From the NCBI GenBank assembly GCA_025458985.1, contig JALORM010000146.1, forward strand, positions 1-7,477: a stretch of 7,477 nucleotides of DNA, given 5' to 3'. Position 1 is the stretch's first letter. The number at the start of each line of letters is the position of its first letter. The translations under genes and the position numbers were made by a program. This stretch comes from Paracoccaceae bacterium (GTDB lineage: Bacteria; Pseudomonadota; Alphaproteobacteria; Rhodobacterales; Rhodobacteraceae). The notes beneath the pieces are model-generated. The model was given only the letters and a program-made list of their open reading frames with translations, was not told the origin of the DNA and did no database searches. This document shows, piece after piece, positions 1 through 5,274 of this stretch.

Positions 1-699
1 CTGCGCCGCGCGAATAGATGTCGAACGCCGCCTGCACCGGCACGCGCACCGCCATGCCGTCGGCGAAGGTGCGCGCCGCGGGCGTCTCGACCAGGCGCCC
101 GGCCTCGACCGACAGCTTCGCCGTCTGCGCGCCCTCCGAGACCACGCCCACCACTTCGGTCGCAAGGCCCAGCGCATCGCGCGCCGCGATCACCCCGCAG
201 ATGCCCGACCCGCAGCCGATCGGCACATAGACCGTGTCGAGAGGGGGCGCGCCCCGGAAAAACTCCAGCGCGTAGGTCGCAACGCCCCGCACAAGTTCGC
301 GGTGGAAGGGCGGCACGATGGCCAGGCCCTCGGCGGCGCCGACGCGGAACGCCTCTTCCCGCGCCTCGTCGAAGTCCGCCCCGAACTCCACCAGCTCGGC
401 TCCGAAGGCCCGCATCGCGGCGTTCTTCTCGACCGAGTTGCCGCGGGGCACGTAGACCAGCGCCCTGAGCCCGGCCGCGGGCAGGCGGGGTCGGTGCGGC
501 GCAGCCAGTCGATGAAGGTGATGCCGCCCCGCACCTTGAAGGCGCCGGTCGGCCCGTGGTTTTCGTGCTTGACCCAGACCTCGCAGCCCGCCCGCGCCGA
601 AAGCAGCGGCCAGGCATATTGCGGGGTGGGCGCCATGTGGCGGTGCACAAGCGCGGCGGCGGCCTCGAGGTCCGCCAGCGGAAAAAGCTGTGACTCCAT
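1..699 (-). pseudogene. Threonine/serine dehydratase-like PLP enzyme, frameshifted and truncated at window edge
   Basis: A fold-type II PLP enzyme of the threonine/serine dehydratase family, which removes the amino group of Thr or Ser to give a 2-oxoacid; the exact substrate is not readable here. Translation starts at ATG 699 (MESQLFPLADLE). Residues 1-74 are intact and include VWVKHENHGPTGAFKVRGG, where Lys55 is the expected Schiff-base lysine. At about 475-482 the frame breaks. The protein resumes in another frame as AAGLRALVYVPRGNSVEKN and runs about 159 residues to the window end, with VYVPIGCGSGICG (glycine-rich phosphate-binding loop) and FADGMAVRVPV. About 20 residues that should hold the ATRGNHGQ motif are missing, and the net loss is 1 mod 3. 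The C-terminal part lies outside the window; the family is about 320 residues. EutB-type hydroxyectoine dehydratase is an alternative. The lesion may be an assembly error. Confidence 0.85.
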
Positions 700-734
700 C
701 CCGCCACCCAAGCGGCGGGGCAGGGCCGTGTCAA
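700..734 (-). promoter_or_regulatory. Possible promoter and hairpin just upstream of the dehydratase start
   Basis: On the minus strand a perfect TTGACA (729-734) lies about 30 bases before the dehydratase ATG. Only a poor -10 (TTGGGT, 706-711) follows at 17-base spacing, so a start site would fall almost on the ATG and the message would be leaderless. A 6-bp inverted repeat, CCCGCC (700-705) and GGCGGG (714-719), occupies the place of the ribosome-binding site, and no Shine-Dalgarno is evident. It could equally be a weak tRNA terminator or chance in GC-rich DNA. Confidence 0.22.
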
Positions 735-746
735 CAGCGAGAGGAC

Positions 747-820
747 TGGAGGCGGGTACCGGAATCGAACCGGTCTTCACGGATTTGCAATCCGCTGCGT
801 AACCTCTCCGCCAACCCGCC
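747..820 (-). tRNA. tRNA-Cys (anticodon GCA)
   Basis: The minus strand reads as a 74-nt cloverleaf. The acceptor arms are GGCGGGT (820-814) and ACCCGCC (757-751), with U73 as the discriminator base expected for tRNA-Cys. The genome encodes the CCA end (749-747). The anticodon stem-loop is GGATTGCAAATCC with GCA at 788-786. The T arm is ACCGG-TTCGATT-CCGGT. Length and arm layout match the E. coli tRNA-Cys as I remember it. No island or attachment-site duplication is seen next to it. Confidence 0.97.
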
Positions 821-833
821 GGAGCCGAGGGAC

Positions 834-862
834 GGGATAGACCATGGCATGGCTCCGCGCAA
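834..862 (-). promoter_or_regulatory. Candidate promoter of tRNA-Cys
   Basis: The minus strand has TTGCGC (862-857), 17 bases, then TATCCC (839-834), each matching the sigma-70 consensus at 3 of 6 positions. The start site would be near 827, about 7 bases before the mature tRNA 5' end. The stretch between -10 and the tRNA is GC-rich, as is usual for stable-RNA promoters under stringent control. Position is the main support. Confidence 0.4.
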
Positions 863-949
863 GGCCGGCCCGCCGGTCCCGGCCCGTGTTGCCGCCGGGG
901 GGCTTCTGTGGCAGACACGGGCAAGCAACCAGACCGATGGGTTCAGTCG

Positions 950-1511
950 ATGCCCGACTATGCCGCACGCCGCGTGATGATGGTGGACACCCAGGTCCGG
1001 CCGTCCGACGTGACCAAGTACCCGATCATCGCCGCGATGCTGGACATCCCGCGCGAGCGGTTCGTCCCCGATGCCCTGCGCGAGGCCGCCTATGCGGGCC
1101 ACAACCTTGCCGTCGCCCCCGGGCGCGAGCTTCTGGAACCGCGCACGCTGGCCAAGATGCTCGATCGTCGCTGTCGAGGAGGACGAGTCCATGGCCGCCG
1201 AGGCCGAGGCCGCGCTGGCAGCGACCGGGGTCGACAACGCCGTGGTGGTGGCCGCCCCCCTGGCCGCCGGGGCCGCGAAACACGGGCCCTACGACGCGAT
1301 CGTGGTGCAGGGCGCCGTCGAGGTGCTGCCCGACGCCATCGCCGATCAGCTGAAGGAGGGCGGGCGGATCGGCTGCCTGTTCCTCGAAGGCGCCCTTGGC
1401 CTCTGCCGGATTGGCCTCAAGCACGAAGGCCGGATCGTCTGGCGCTTCGCCTTCAACGCGACCGCCCCGGTGCTGCCCGGGTTCGCCCGCGCGCCCGCCT
1501 TCGCGCTATGA
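950..1511 (+). pseudogene. pcm: Protein-L-isoaspartate O-methyltransferase-like gene, internal deletion with frameshift
   Basis: Family members use S-adenosylmethionine to methylate isoaspartyl residues in damaged proteins; this alphaproteobacterial branch is annotated as such, mostly by homology. ATG 950 (MPDYAARRVMMVDTQVRPSD) fits the family N-terminus better than GTG 908. Residues 1-72 run to RTLAKMLD. The frame then changes at 1160-1166 and the protein resumes as IVAVEEDESMAAEAEAAL for about 115 residues, ending FARAPAFAL with TGA at 1509-1511. Together 187 residues remain of roughly 217. The missing 28-30 residues should hold SAM motif I (a VLDIGCGxGY-like glycine loop), and the net loss is 2 mod 3. 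As written the product would not bind SAM. No strong Shine-Dalgarno precedes 950. The stop overlaps the tolC start, so the two genes are probably translationally coupled. A sequencing or assembly error is likely. Confidence 0.85.
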
Positions 1512-2866
1512 GGGGGGCAGGTCTCCGCGCCGGTATCTGGGCAGCCCTGGCGGCCGCGGTCCTGGCGGCCCCGGCGGCGGCCGAGTCGTTGGCCGACTCG
1601 CTTGCCGACGCCTATCGCAACTCGAACCTGCTGGAACAGAACCGCGCGGTTCTGCGCGCCGCCGACGAGGACGTGGCCGGTGCCGTTTCGGCGCTGAGGC
1701 CGGTCGTCAACTTCGTGGCCTCGGCGGGCTATTCCGACCCGGCGCTGGGCGACAACCTCACCGGATCGGTCGCACTCACGGCCGAGATCACGCTGTTCGA
1801 TTTCGGGTCAAACCGGCTTGGCGTCGATGCCGCGCGCGAAAGCGTGCTGGCGACGCGGCAGGCGCTGCTGGGCGTCGAGCAGCGGGTGCTGCTGTCGGCG
1901 GTCAGCGCCTACATGGATGTGGTCAGCACGGCCGAGTTCGTCCGTCTGCGCGAGGCGAACGTGCGCCTGATCGGCGAGGAACTGCGCGCCGCGAACGACC
2001 GGTTCGAGGTAGGCGAGGTCACACGCACCGACGTCTCGATCGCGCAGGCGCGCCTTGCCGGCGCCAACGCCAATCTCGCGGCAGCCCAGGGCGACCTCCA
2101 GGTGGCGATCGAAAACTTCCGCGCCGCCGTCGGTCGGTCGCCCGGTAACCTTAGTGGCCCCGGCCGCAGCCCGCAGACGGCCGCGAGCCTCGACGAGGCG
2201 CAGGCGATCGGCGTGCGCACCCATCCGTCGATCCGCCAGGCCCAGCACGAGGTCACGGTGGCCGAGCTCAATGCCGAACGTGCGCGCCTCGGGACGCGCG
2301 GGCGGCTGACGGGGGACGCACAGGTCGGGCTGGACCAGGACGGCGACTCCCGCAGCTCGGTCGGGCTCAGCTTCCGCCAGCCGATCTACCAGGGCGGGCG
2401 GCTCAGCGCGCTCTACCGCCAGGCGCTCGCCTCGCGCGATGCCTCGCGCGCCGCACTTCTGGAAACCCAGCGCACGGTTGCCAGCGACATCGGCACCGCC
2501 TGGGCCCGGCTGCAGGTGGCCGAGGCGCAGATCCGCGCCAGCGAGCAGCAGATCCGCGCCGCGCAGGTCGCCTTCGAGGGCGTGCAGGAAGAGGCCCGCC
2601 TGGGCGCGCGGACCACGCTCGACGTGCTCAACGCCGAGCAGGAGCTTCTCGATGCGCGGACGGCGCGGATCGACGCGGGCACCCAGCAGGTGGTGGCGGT
2701 CTATGCGCTGCTGTCGGCCATGGGCCTTCTGACGGTGGAGCATCTGGGCCTTGGCGTTCCGGTCTACGACCCCTCCGCCTACTACAACGCCGTGCGCAAC
2801 GCCCCGGCCACCAGTGTACAGGGCCAGCGCCTCGACAGGCTTCTCGACTCGCTCGGCCGGAACTGA
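1508..2866 (+). CDS. tolC: TolC-family outer-membrane channel protein
   Basis: A trimeric outer-membrane and periplasmic exit duct of the type I secretion/efflux (OEP) family, 452 residues. Residues 1-25 form a Sec signal peptide (Arg-containing N-region, Ala-rich core, likely cleavage AAA|ES). The internal duplication of the family is visible: first half with TLFDFG (95-100) and RFEVGEVTRTDVSIAQARLA (165-184), second half with QPIYQGGRLSALY (291-303) and ARLGARTTLDVLNAEQELLD (363-382). Long Ala/Gln/Glu-rich helices join these. The C-terminal tail DPSAYYNAVRNAPATSVQGQ is typical of alphaproteobacterial members. ATG 1508 overlaps the upstream TGA as ATGA and has no Shine-Dalgarno, which fits translational coupling. 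An in-frame reading from GTG 908 exists only because of the upstream frameshift. No membrane-fusion protein or secretion ABC gene is adjacent, so its partners are encoded elsewhere and its substrate is unknown. Confidence 0.95.
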   Translation: MRGAGLRAGIWAALAAAVLAAPAAAESLADSLADAYRNSNLLEQNRAVLRAADEDVAGAVSALRPVVNFVASAGYSDPALGDNLTGSVALTAEITLFDFGSNRLGVDAARESVLATRQALLGVEQRVLLSAVSAYMDVVSTAEFVRLREANVRLIGEELRAANDRFEVGEVTRTDVSIAQARLAGANANLAAAQGDLQVAIENFRAAVGRSPGNLSGPGRSPQTAASLDEAQAIGVRTHPSIRQAQHEVTVAELNAERARLGTRGRLTGDAQVGLDQDGDSRSSVGLSFRQPIYQGGRLSALYRQALASRDASRAALLETQRTVASDIGTAWARLQVAEAQIRASEQQIRAAQVAFEGVQEEARLGARTTLDVLNAEQELLDARTARIDAGTQQVVAVYALLSAMGLLTVEHLGLGVPVYDPSAYYNAVRNAPATSVQGQRLDRLLDSLGRN

Positions 2867-2888
2867 ACGGTTCCCGACGGTAACGGTT
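2866..2888 (+). repeat. Pair of AACGGTT direct repeats between tolC and the DUF2497 gene
   Basis: AACGGTT occurs at 2866-2872 and again at 2882-2888, 16 bases apart. The second copy overlaps a GGTTG-TG-CAACC inverted repeat (2885-2896) and the candidate -35 box of the next gene. This could be a binding site for a regulator, but no known motif is matched. Confidence 0.35.
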
Positions 2889-2915
2889 GTGCAACCTCCG
2901 GCCGCCAGATAGGAT
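2887..2915 (+). promoter_or_regulatory. Candidate promoter of the DUF2497 gene
   Basis: TTGTGC (2887-2892), a 17-base spacer and TAGGAT (2910-2915, 4 of 6 to TATAAT) would start transcription near 2922, about 22 bases before the ATG. A GATTC site (2913-2917) overlaps the -10. GANTC is the CcrM methylation sequence of alphaproteobacteria and can recruit GcrA, so cell-cycle control is conceivable. The gene may also be read through from tolC. Confidence 0.4.
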
Positions 2916-2943
2916 TCGGTCCGGTTTTGACGAGGCAGAGCAC

Positions 2944-3801
2944 ATGATGTCGGATCCTGCCGGTAAGGGCGAGATCGAGGACGTGATCGCGTCGATCCGC
3001 AAGCTGGTGCGGTCGGCGCCCAATGCGCACCGTCTGGTCCTGACCGAGGCGTTGCGCGTCGACGCCGCATCCCCCGACGACACGGACGCGCGCAGCGCGG
3101 ATGGCGAGGGCGCGGACGGCGCGGATGACCGCGCCGACCCGCACGAGGCCCTCGACCGTGGCGCGGCCGGGACCGCGGTCTCGCTTGAGAAGGCGCTGGC
3201 CGAGCTCGAGGCCGAGCTTGCGGTCGACGCCGCCATGGGCTCGCGCGAGGACCGCTACGACCCCTGGGAACCCGTCGACGCATCGCCGCGCGAGGCTGCC
3301 GCGGCCGAGCCGGGCGAGATCGAGATCGAGCTGGAAGTCGCCTCGGCGACCGAGGCCGAGGTGGTGATGTTCAGCAGGGTCGGCGCGAGCGCCCGATCCT
3401 CCGGAGCGGAGGCCGGCGACGCCGGTCAGGCGTCCGCCGAGGAAGACGCCGTGCCGGCAGAGGCGGTCGCGGCCGTTGACGCGGCCCCCGCAGACCCGGC
3501 GCCCGAGCCCGTTGGTTCAGACGCCCCCGAGGCGGCCTTTGCCCGGGTCGAGGAGGCCGCGGCGCGGCCCGAGCCGGTCTACCGCCCGGTCGAACCCGAT
3601 CCGCAACCGCAGGGCCCGGCAGAGAACGTCGCCTCGCCCGACGCCGAGTCGCTTCTCGACGAGAACGAGCTTCGCGCGCTGGTGGCCGAGGTGCTGCGCG
3701 AAGAGCTGAAGGGACCGCTTGGCGAACGGATCACCCGCAACGTGCGCAAGCTGGTGCGGCGCGAGATCGCGCAGGCGTTGTCCAACTACGACCTGGGCTG
3801 A
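2944..3801 (+). CDS. DUF2497 family protein, PopZ-like architecture
   Basis: 285 residues starting MMSDP, with a GAGG Shine-Dalgarno (2932-2935) 8 bases before ATG 2944. ATG 2947 is equally possible; an upstream in-frame TTG at 2887 has no support. A short N-terminal amphipathic helix, EIEDVIASIRKLVRS (10-24), is followed by HRLVLTEALRV (29-39). Residues about 40-235 form a low-complexity, acidic, Ala/Glu/Pro/Asp-rich linker, very probably disordered. The C-terminus (237-285) is helical: LLDENELRALVAEVLREELK, then LGERITRNVRKLVRREIAQAL. Caulobacter PopZ, the polar chromosome-anchoring hub, has the same plan (EEILASIRRII helix, acidic Pro-rich linker, C-terminal oligomerisation helices), and I recall it belonging to DUF2497. 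A cytoplasmic self-assembling scaffold is inferred, not shown. No signal peptide or membrane segment is present. It lies 77 bases after tolC. Confidence 0.88.
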   Translation: MMSDPAGKGEIEDVIASIRKLVRSAPNAHRLVLTEALRVDAASPDDTDARSADGEGADGADDRADPHEALDRGAAGTAVSLEKALAELEAELAVDAAMGSREDRYDPWEPVDASPREAAAAEPGEIEIELEVASATEAEVVMFSRVGASARSSGAEAGDAGQASAEEDAVPAEAVAAVDAAPADPAPEPVGSDAPEAAFARVEEAAARPEPVYRPVEPDPQPQGPAENVASPDAESLLDENELRALVAEVLREELKGPLGERITRNVRKLVRREIAQALSNYDLG

Positions 3802-3803
3802 TC

Positions 3804-3818
3804 GGCCGCCGCGCGGCC
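3804..3818 (+). terminator. GC-rich hairpin directly after the DUF2497 stop
   Basis: GGCCGC (3804-3809) and GCGGCC (3813-3818) form a perfect 6-bp stem with a 3-base loop, two bases after the stop codon. Only TT follows it, so it is a weak intrinsic terminator at best and may instead protect the 3' end of the message. Confidence 0.35.
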
Positions 3819-3837
3819 TTGACGGGACGCCCGGATG

Positions 3838-3871
3838 CGAAACGCGCGCCCGTCGAAGGAGCGCGCGTTCG
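3838..3871. terminator. Stem-loop between convergent genes, possible bidirectional terminator
   Basis: AACGCGCGC (3841-3849) pairs perfectly with GCGCGCGTT (3861-3869) around an 11-base loop. Two more pairs (3838-3839 with 3870-3871) form if A3840 bulges. It sits midway between the DUF2497 stop (3801) and the stop of the minus-strand gene (3890). The plus-strand tail is only mildly T-rich (CCCGTTGTT), so termination strength is uncertain. Confidence 0.45.
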
Positions 3872-3889
3872 ATCCCGTTGTTCGACAGG

Positions 3890-4210
3890 TCAGGCGGCTT
3901 CGGCCTGTTCGGCCGCGTGGCGACGCTCGCTTTCCTCGCGCGACAGCGCAACCGACGTGCGAACACCCTTCGACACGAAATCCATCAGGCCAGCCACCAC
4001 ACGCTCGTTGGGGTCGATCCCTGCGCAGGACAGAACCTCGCGCCCATCGCGCGACCGTGCCCAGCGGGCGATCTGTTCGGGGCCGTTGCCGTACTTCTTG
4101 TCGTCCGCGATGGCGTCATCCAGGGCGGCCAGAACCACCGCCGCGAAGAGCTTCCGCGCGCGCTGACCCTGTTCGAAGTTGAATGCCGTGGCGTCGATGA
4201 GCTGGGCCAT
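3890..4210 (-). CDS. Small conserved Rhodobacterales protein of unknown function (probably DUF6280)
   Basis: 106 residues, probably cytoplasmic, with no signal peptide or membrane segment. ATG 4210 is preceded on the minus strand by AAGGA, 6 bases upstream, a good ribosome-binding site. The protein starts MAQLIDATAFNFEQGQRARK. It has a helical core (LFAAVVLAALDDAIADDKKY), a central GNGPEQIARWARSRDGREVL segment, SCAGIDPNERVVAGLMDFVSK, and a charged Ala/Glu-rich C-terminal tail (SREESERRHAAEQAEAA). From memory this matches the short DUF6280 family of Rhodobacterales, whose function I do not know. There are no recognisable catalytic motifs; one cysteine is present, in LSCAGID. It is monocistronic by position: a promoter lies about 155 bases upstream, and it converges on the DUF2497 gene. 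The long leader holds repeats annotated separately. Confidence 0.85.
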   Translation of the reverse strand: MAQLIDATAFNFEQGQRARKLFAAVVLAALDDAIADDKKYGNGPEQIARWARSRDGREVLSCAGIDPNERVVAGLMDFVSKGVRTSVALSREESERRHAAEQAEAA

Positions 4211-4289
4211 TTGAAGTCCTTATTCTTGCTCTTGCGTCTTCTGGCGTCCGGTGAATATGGCCGGATTGCGCCGATTCGGTATCCCGTTT

Positions 4290-4321
4290 GCCGCATGGCC
4301 CCCATGCGTGGGCCGCATGGC
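4290..4321 (-). repeat. Direct repeat plus competing inverted repeats in the leader of the small conserved gene
   Basis: GCCGCATGGC occurs at 4290-4299 and 4312-4321, 22 bases apart (two helical turns). Between the copies CCATGCG (4302-4308) can pair with CGCATGG in either flanking copy (4292-4298 or 4314-4320), but not both. In RNA from the minus strand this gives two mutually exclusive hairpins, about 80 bases before the start codon. It may be a riboregulatory switch, a dimeric protein-binding site, or chance. Confidence 0.4.
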
Positions 4322-4372
4322 TCTTGCCGGTGACCACTTGATGTAGTCGAGGCCGGGCAGCAGGACCGACGA

Positions 4373-4400
4373 AATATAGGGCCCGCCAGCCGTCCATCAA
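4373..4400 (-). promoter_or_regulatory. Candidate promoter of the small conserved gene
   Basis: The minus strand has TTGATG (4400-4395), 16 bases, then TATATT (4378-4373, 5 of 6 to consensus), the best -10 in the window. Transcription would begin near 4366, giving a leader of about 155 bases. A perfect TTGACA lies 11 bases further upstream (4411-4406) but is too far from this -10 to serve as its -35. Confidence 0.5.
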
Positions 4401-4419
4401 CCATCTGTCAAGCTTTTGT

Positions 4420-4439
4420 CGCGGAATCGCCGCGTTTTT
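4420..4439 (+). terminator. Terminator-shaped hairpin with T-run on the plus strand
   Basis: CGCGG (4420-4424) and CCGCG (4430-4434) pair around a 5-base loop and are followed by TTTTT (4435-4439). This is the form of an intrinsic terminator reading left to right, yet no plus-strand gene ends nearby. On the minus strand the hairpin follows the ygfZ stop but has only a weak tail (ACAAAAG), so it would terminate poorly there. Confidence 0.4.
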
Positions 4440-4443
4440 CCGC

Positions 4444-4458
4444 GCCCGCCGCGCGGGC
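4444..4458 (-). terminator. GC-rich hairpin abutting the ygfZ stop codon
   Basis: GCCCGC (4458-4453 on the minus strand) and GCGGGC (4449-4444) pair around a GCG loop, immediately after the ygfZ TGA. No U-tract follows, only GCGGAAAAA. It probably marks the 3' end of the exporter-ygfZ message together with the next hairpin at 4420-4434. Confidence 0.35.
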
Positions 4459-5223
4459 TCAGGCAGGGTCGCCGACCAGCCGCACGCGCGCCGGCCCGGC
4501 CGCCATCTCCCCCCCGGCACGATCGAACCTCAGATAGGCGATGCCGCGCCCGCCCGACTGGGTATAGAGCGTGCCGGCAGGCTTGCCCTCGGCCAGGATC
4601 TCGGTCCCGACCGGCGCCGCCCCGTCCACCTCGACGGTGGCGAGGCCCTTGCGCAGTTCGGTCTTGTGCTTCATCCGCGCAGTGACTTCCTGCCCGACGT
4701 AGCAGCCCTTGCGAAAGTCGACGCCGTTCAGCCGCTCGAAGCCGCATTCCAGGATGTAGCTTTCGTCCGGCACAAGCTCGATCCCGCTTTCGGGAATGCA
4801 GGCCGCCACGCGCACCGCATCCCAGTCGATGGCGGGCTCGCCGCCCGGCGCCTCGGAGTAGTGCCGCCAGCCGAGCGCGGCGTGCCGCGGGTCGGGCAGG
4901 GCGCCCTCGGGGGCCGGGCCGAGCCCGCGCGTCACATGCAGCGGGCTTTCCGCCAGCGCGACCTTCGACCTCAGCCGGTACATCGACAGCCGCTGCACCA
5001 GCGGTGCGGCCAGCCCTTCGGCCACGTCGATCAGGATCGCCTCGCCCTGCGTCAGCAGGAAGAAGTCGGCCAGGTATTTGCCCTGCGGCGTCAGCAGCGC
5101 GGCGTAGGCAAGGCCTGCCTTGGCGCGCGCGACGTCGTTGGTGACAAGGCCCTGAAGGAACCCCTCGCGGTCCTCGCCCGTGACCGCGATCAGCTTTCGC
5201 GCGTCTGCCCTCTCGCCCGCCAT
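4459..5223 (-). CDS. ygfZ: YgfZ/GcvT-domain folate-binding protein (Fe-S cluster maintenance)
   Basis: 254 residues, cytoplasmic. YgfZ (IBA57-type) proteins bind tetrahydrofolate through a GcvT-like fold and support assembly or repair of certain [4Fe-4S] enzymes. The diagnostic motif KGCYVGQE is at 172-179 with the conserved Cys174, followed by TARMKHKTELRKG. The N-terminal half has FLQGLVTNDV (22-31) and LTPQGKYLADFFL (44-56), also typical. No lesion is seen and the length fits alphaproteobacterial members. ATG 5223 has an AGGAGG ribosome-binding site 5 bases upstream on the minus strand; GTG 5229 would lie too close to it. The gene begins 51 bases after the exporter stop, so the two are probably co-transcribed. 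A TAGATT lies in that gap but has no convincing -35. Confidence 0.93.
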   Translation of the reverse strand: MAGERADARKLIAVTGEDREGFLQGLVTNDVARAKAGLAYAALLTPQGKYLADFFLLTQGEAILIDVAEGLAAPLVQRLSMYRLRSKVALAESPLHVTRGLGPAPEGALPDPRHAALGWRHYSEAPGGEPAIDWDAVRVAACIPESGIELVPDESYILECGFERLNGVDFRKGCYVGQEVTARMKHKTELRKGLATVEVDGAAPVGTEILAEGKPAGTLYTQSGGRGIAYLRFDRAGGEMAAGPARVRLVGDPA

Positions 5224-5274
5224 GCGCACCTCCTGCCGTCCAATCTAGGCACGCTGGTGGCGCGACGCGAGGGG

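Noticed and set aside
747..820. tRNA-Cys as an integration site for a genomic island
   Set aside because: No duplicated tRNA 3' end, integrase or compositional break is seen nearby.
908..949. GTG 908 as the start of the methyltransferase
   Set aside because: It would add 14 residues not typical of the family and has no ribosome-binding site. ATG 950 matches the usual N-terminus.
1808..3283. Minus-strand open frame of 491 codons across tolC and the DUF2497 gene
   Set aside because: Arg/Ala/Pro-rich without motifs; it lies opposite two well-supported genes and spans their intergenic gap.
3101..3709. Short plus-strand frames inside the DUF2497 gene as overlapping genes
   Set aside because: They are Arg/Pro-rich frameshift shadows of the acidic Ala/Glu/Pro linker and carry no start signals.
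3719..4333. Plus-strand frames opposite the small conserved gene
   Set aside because: The minus-strand frame has a good ribosome-binding site, promoter and family-like sequence; the plus frames are low-information shadows.
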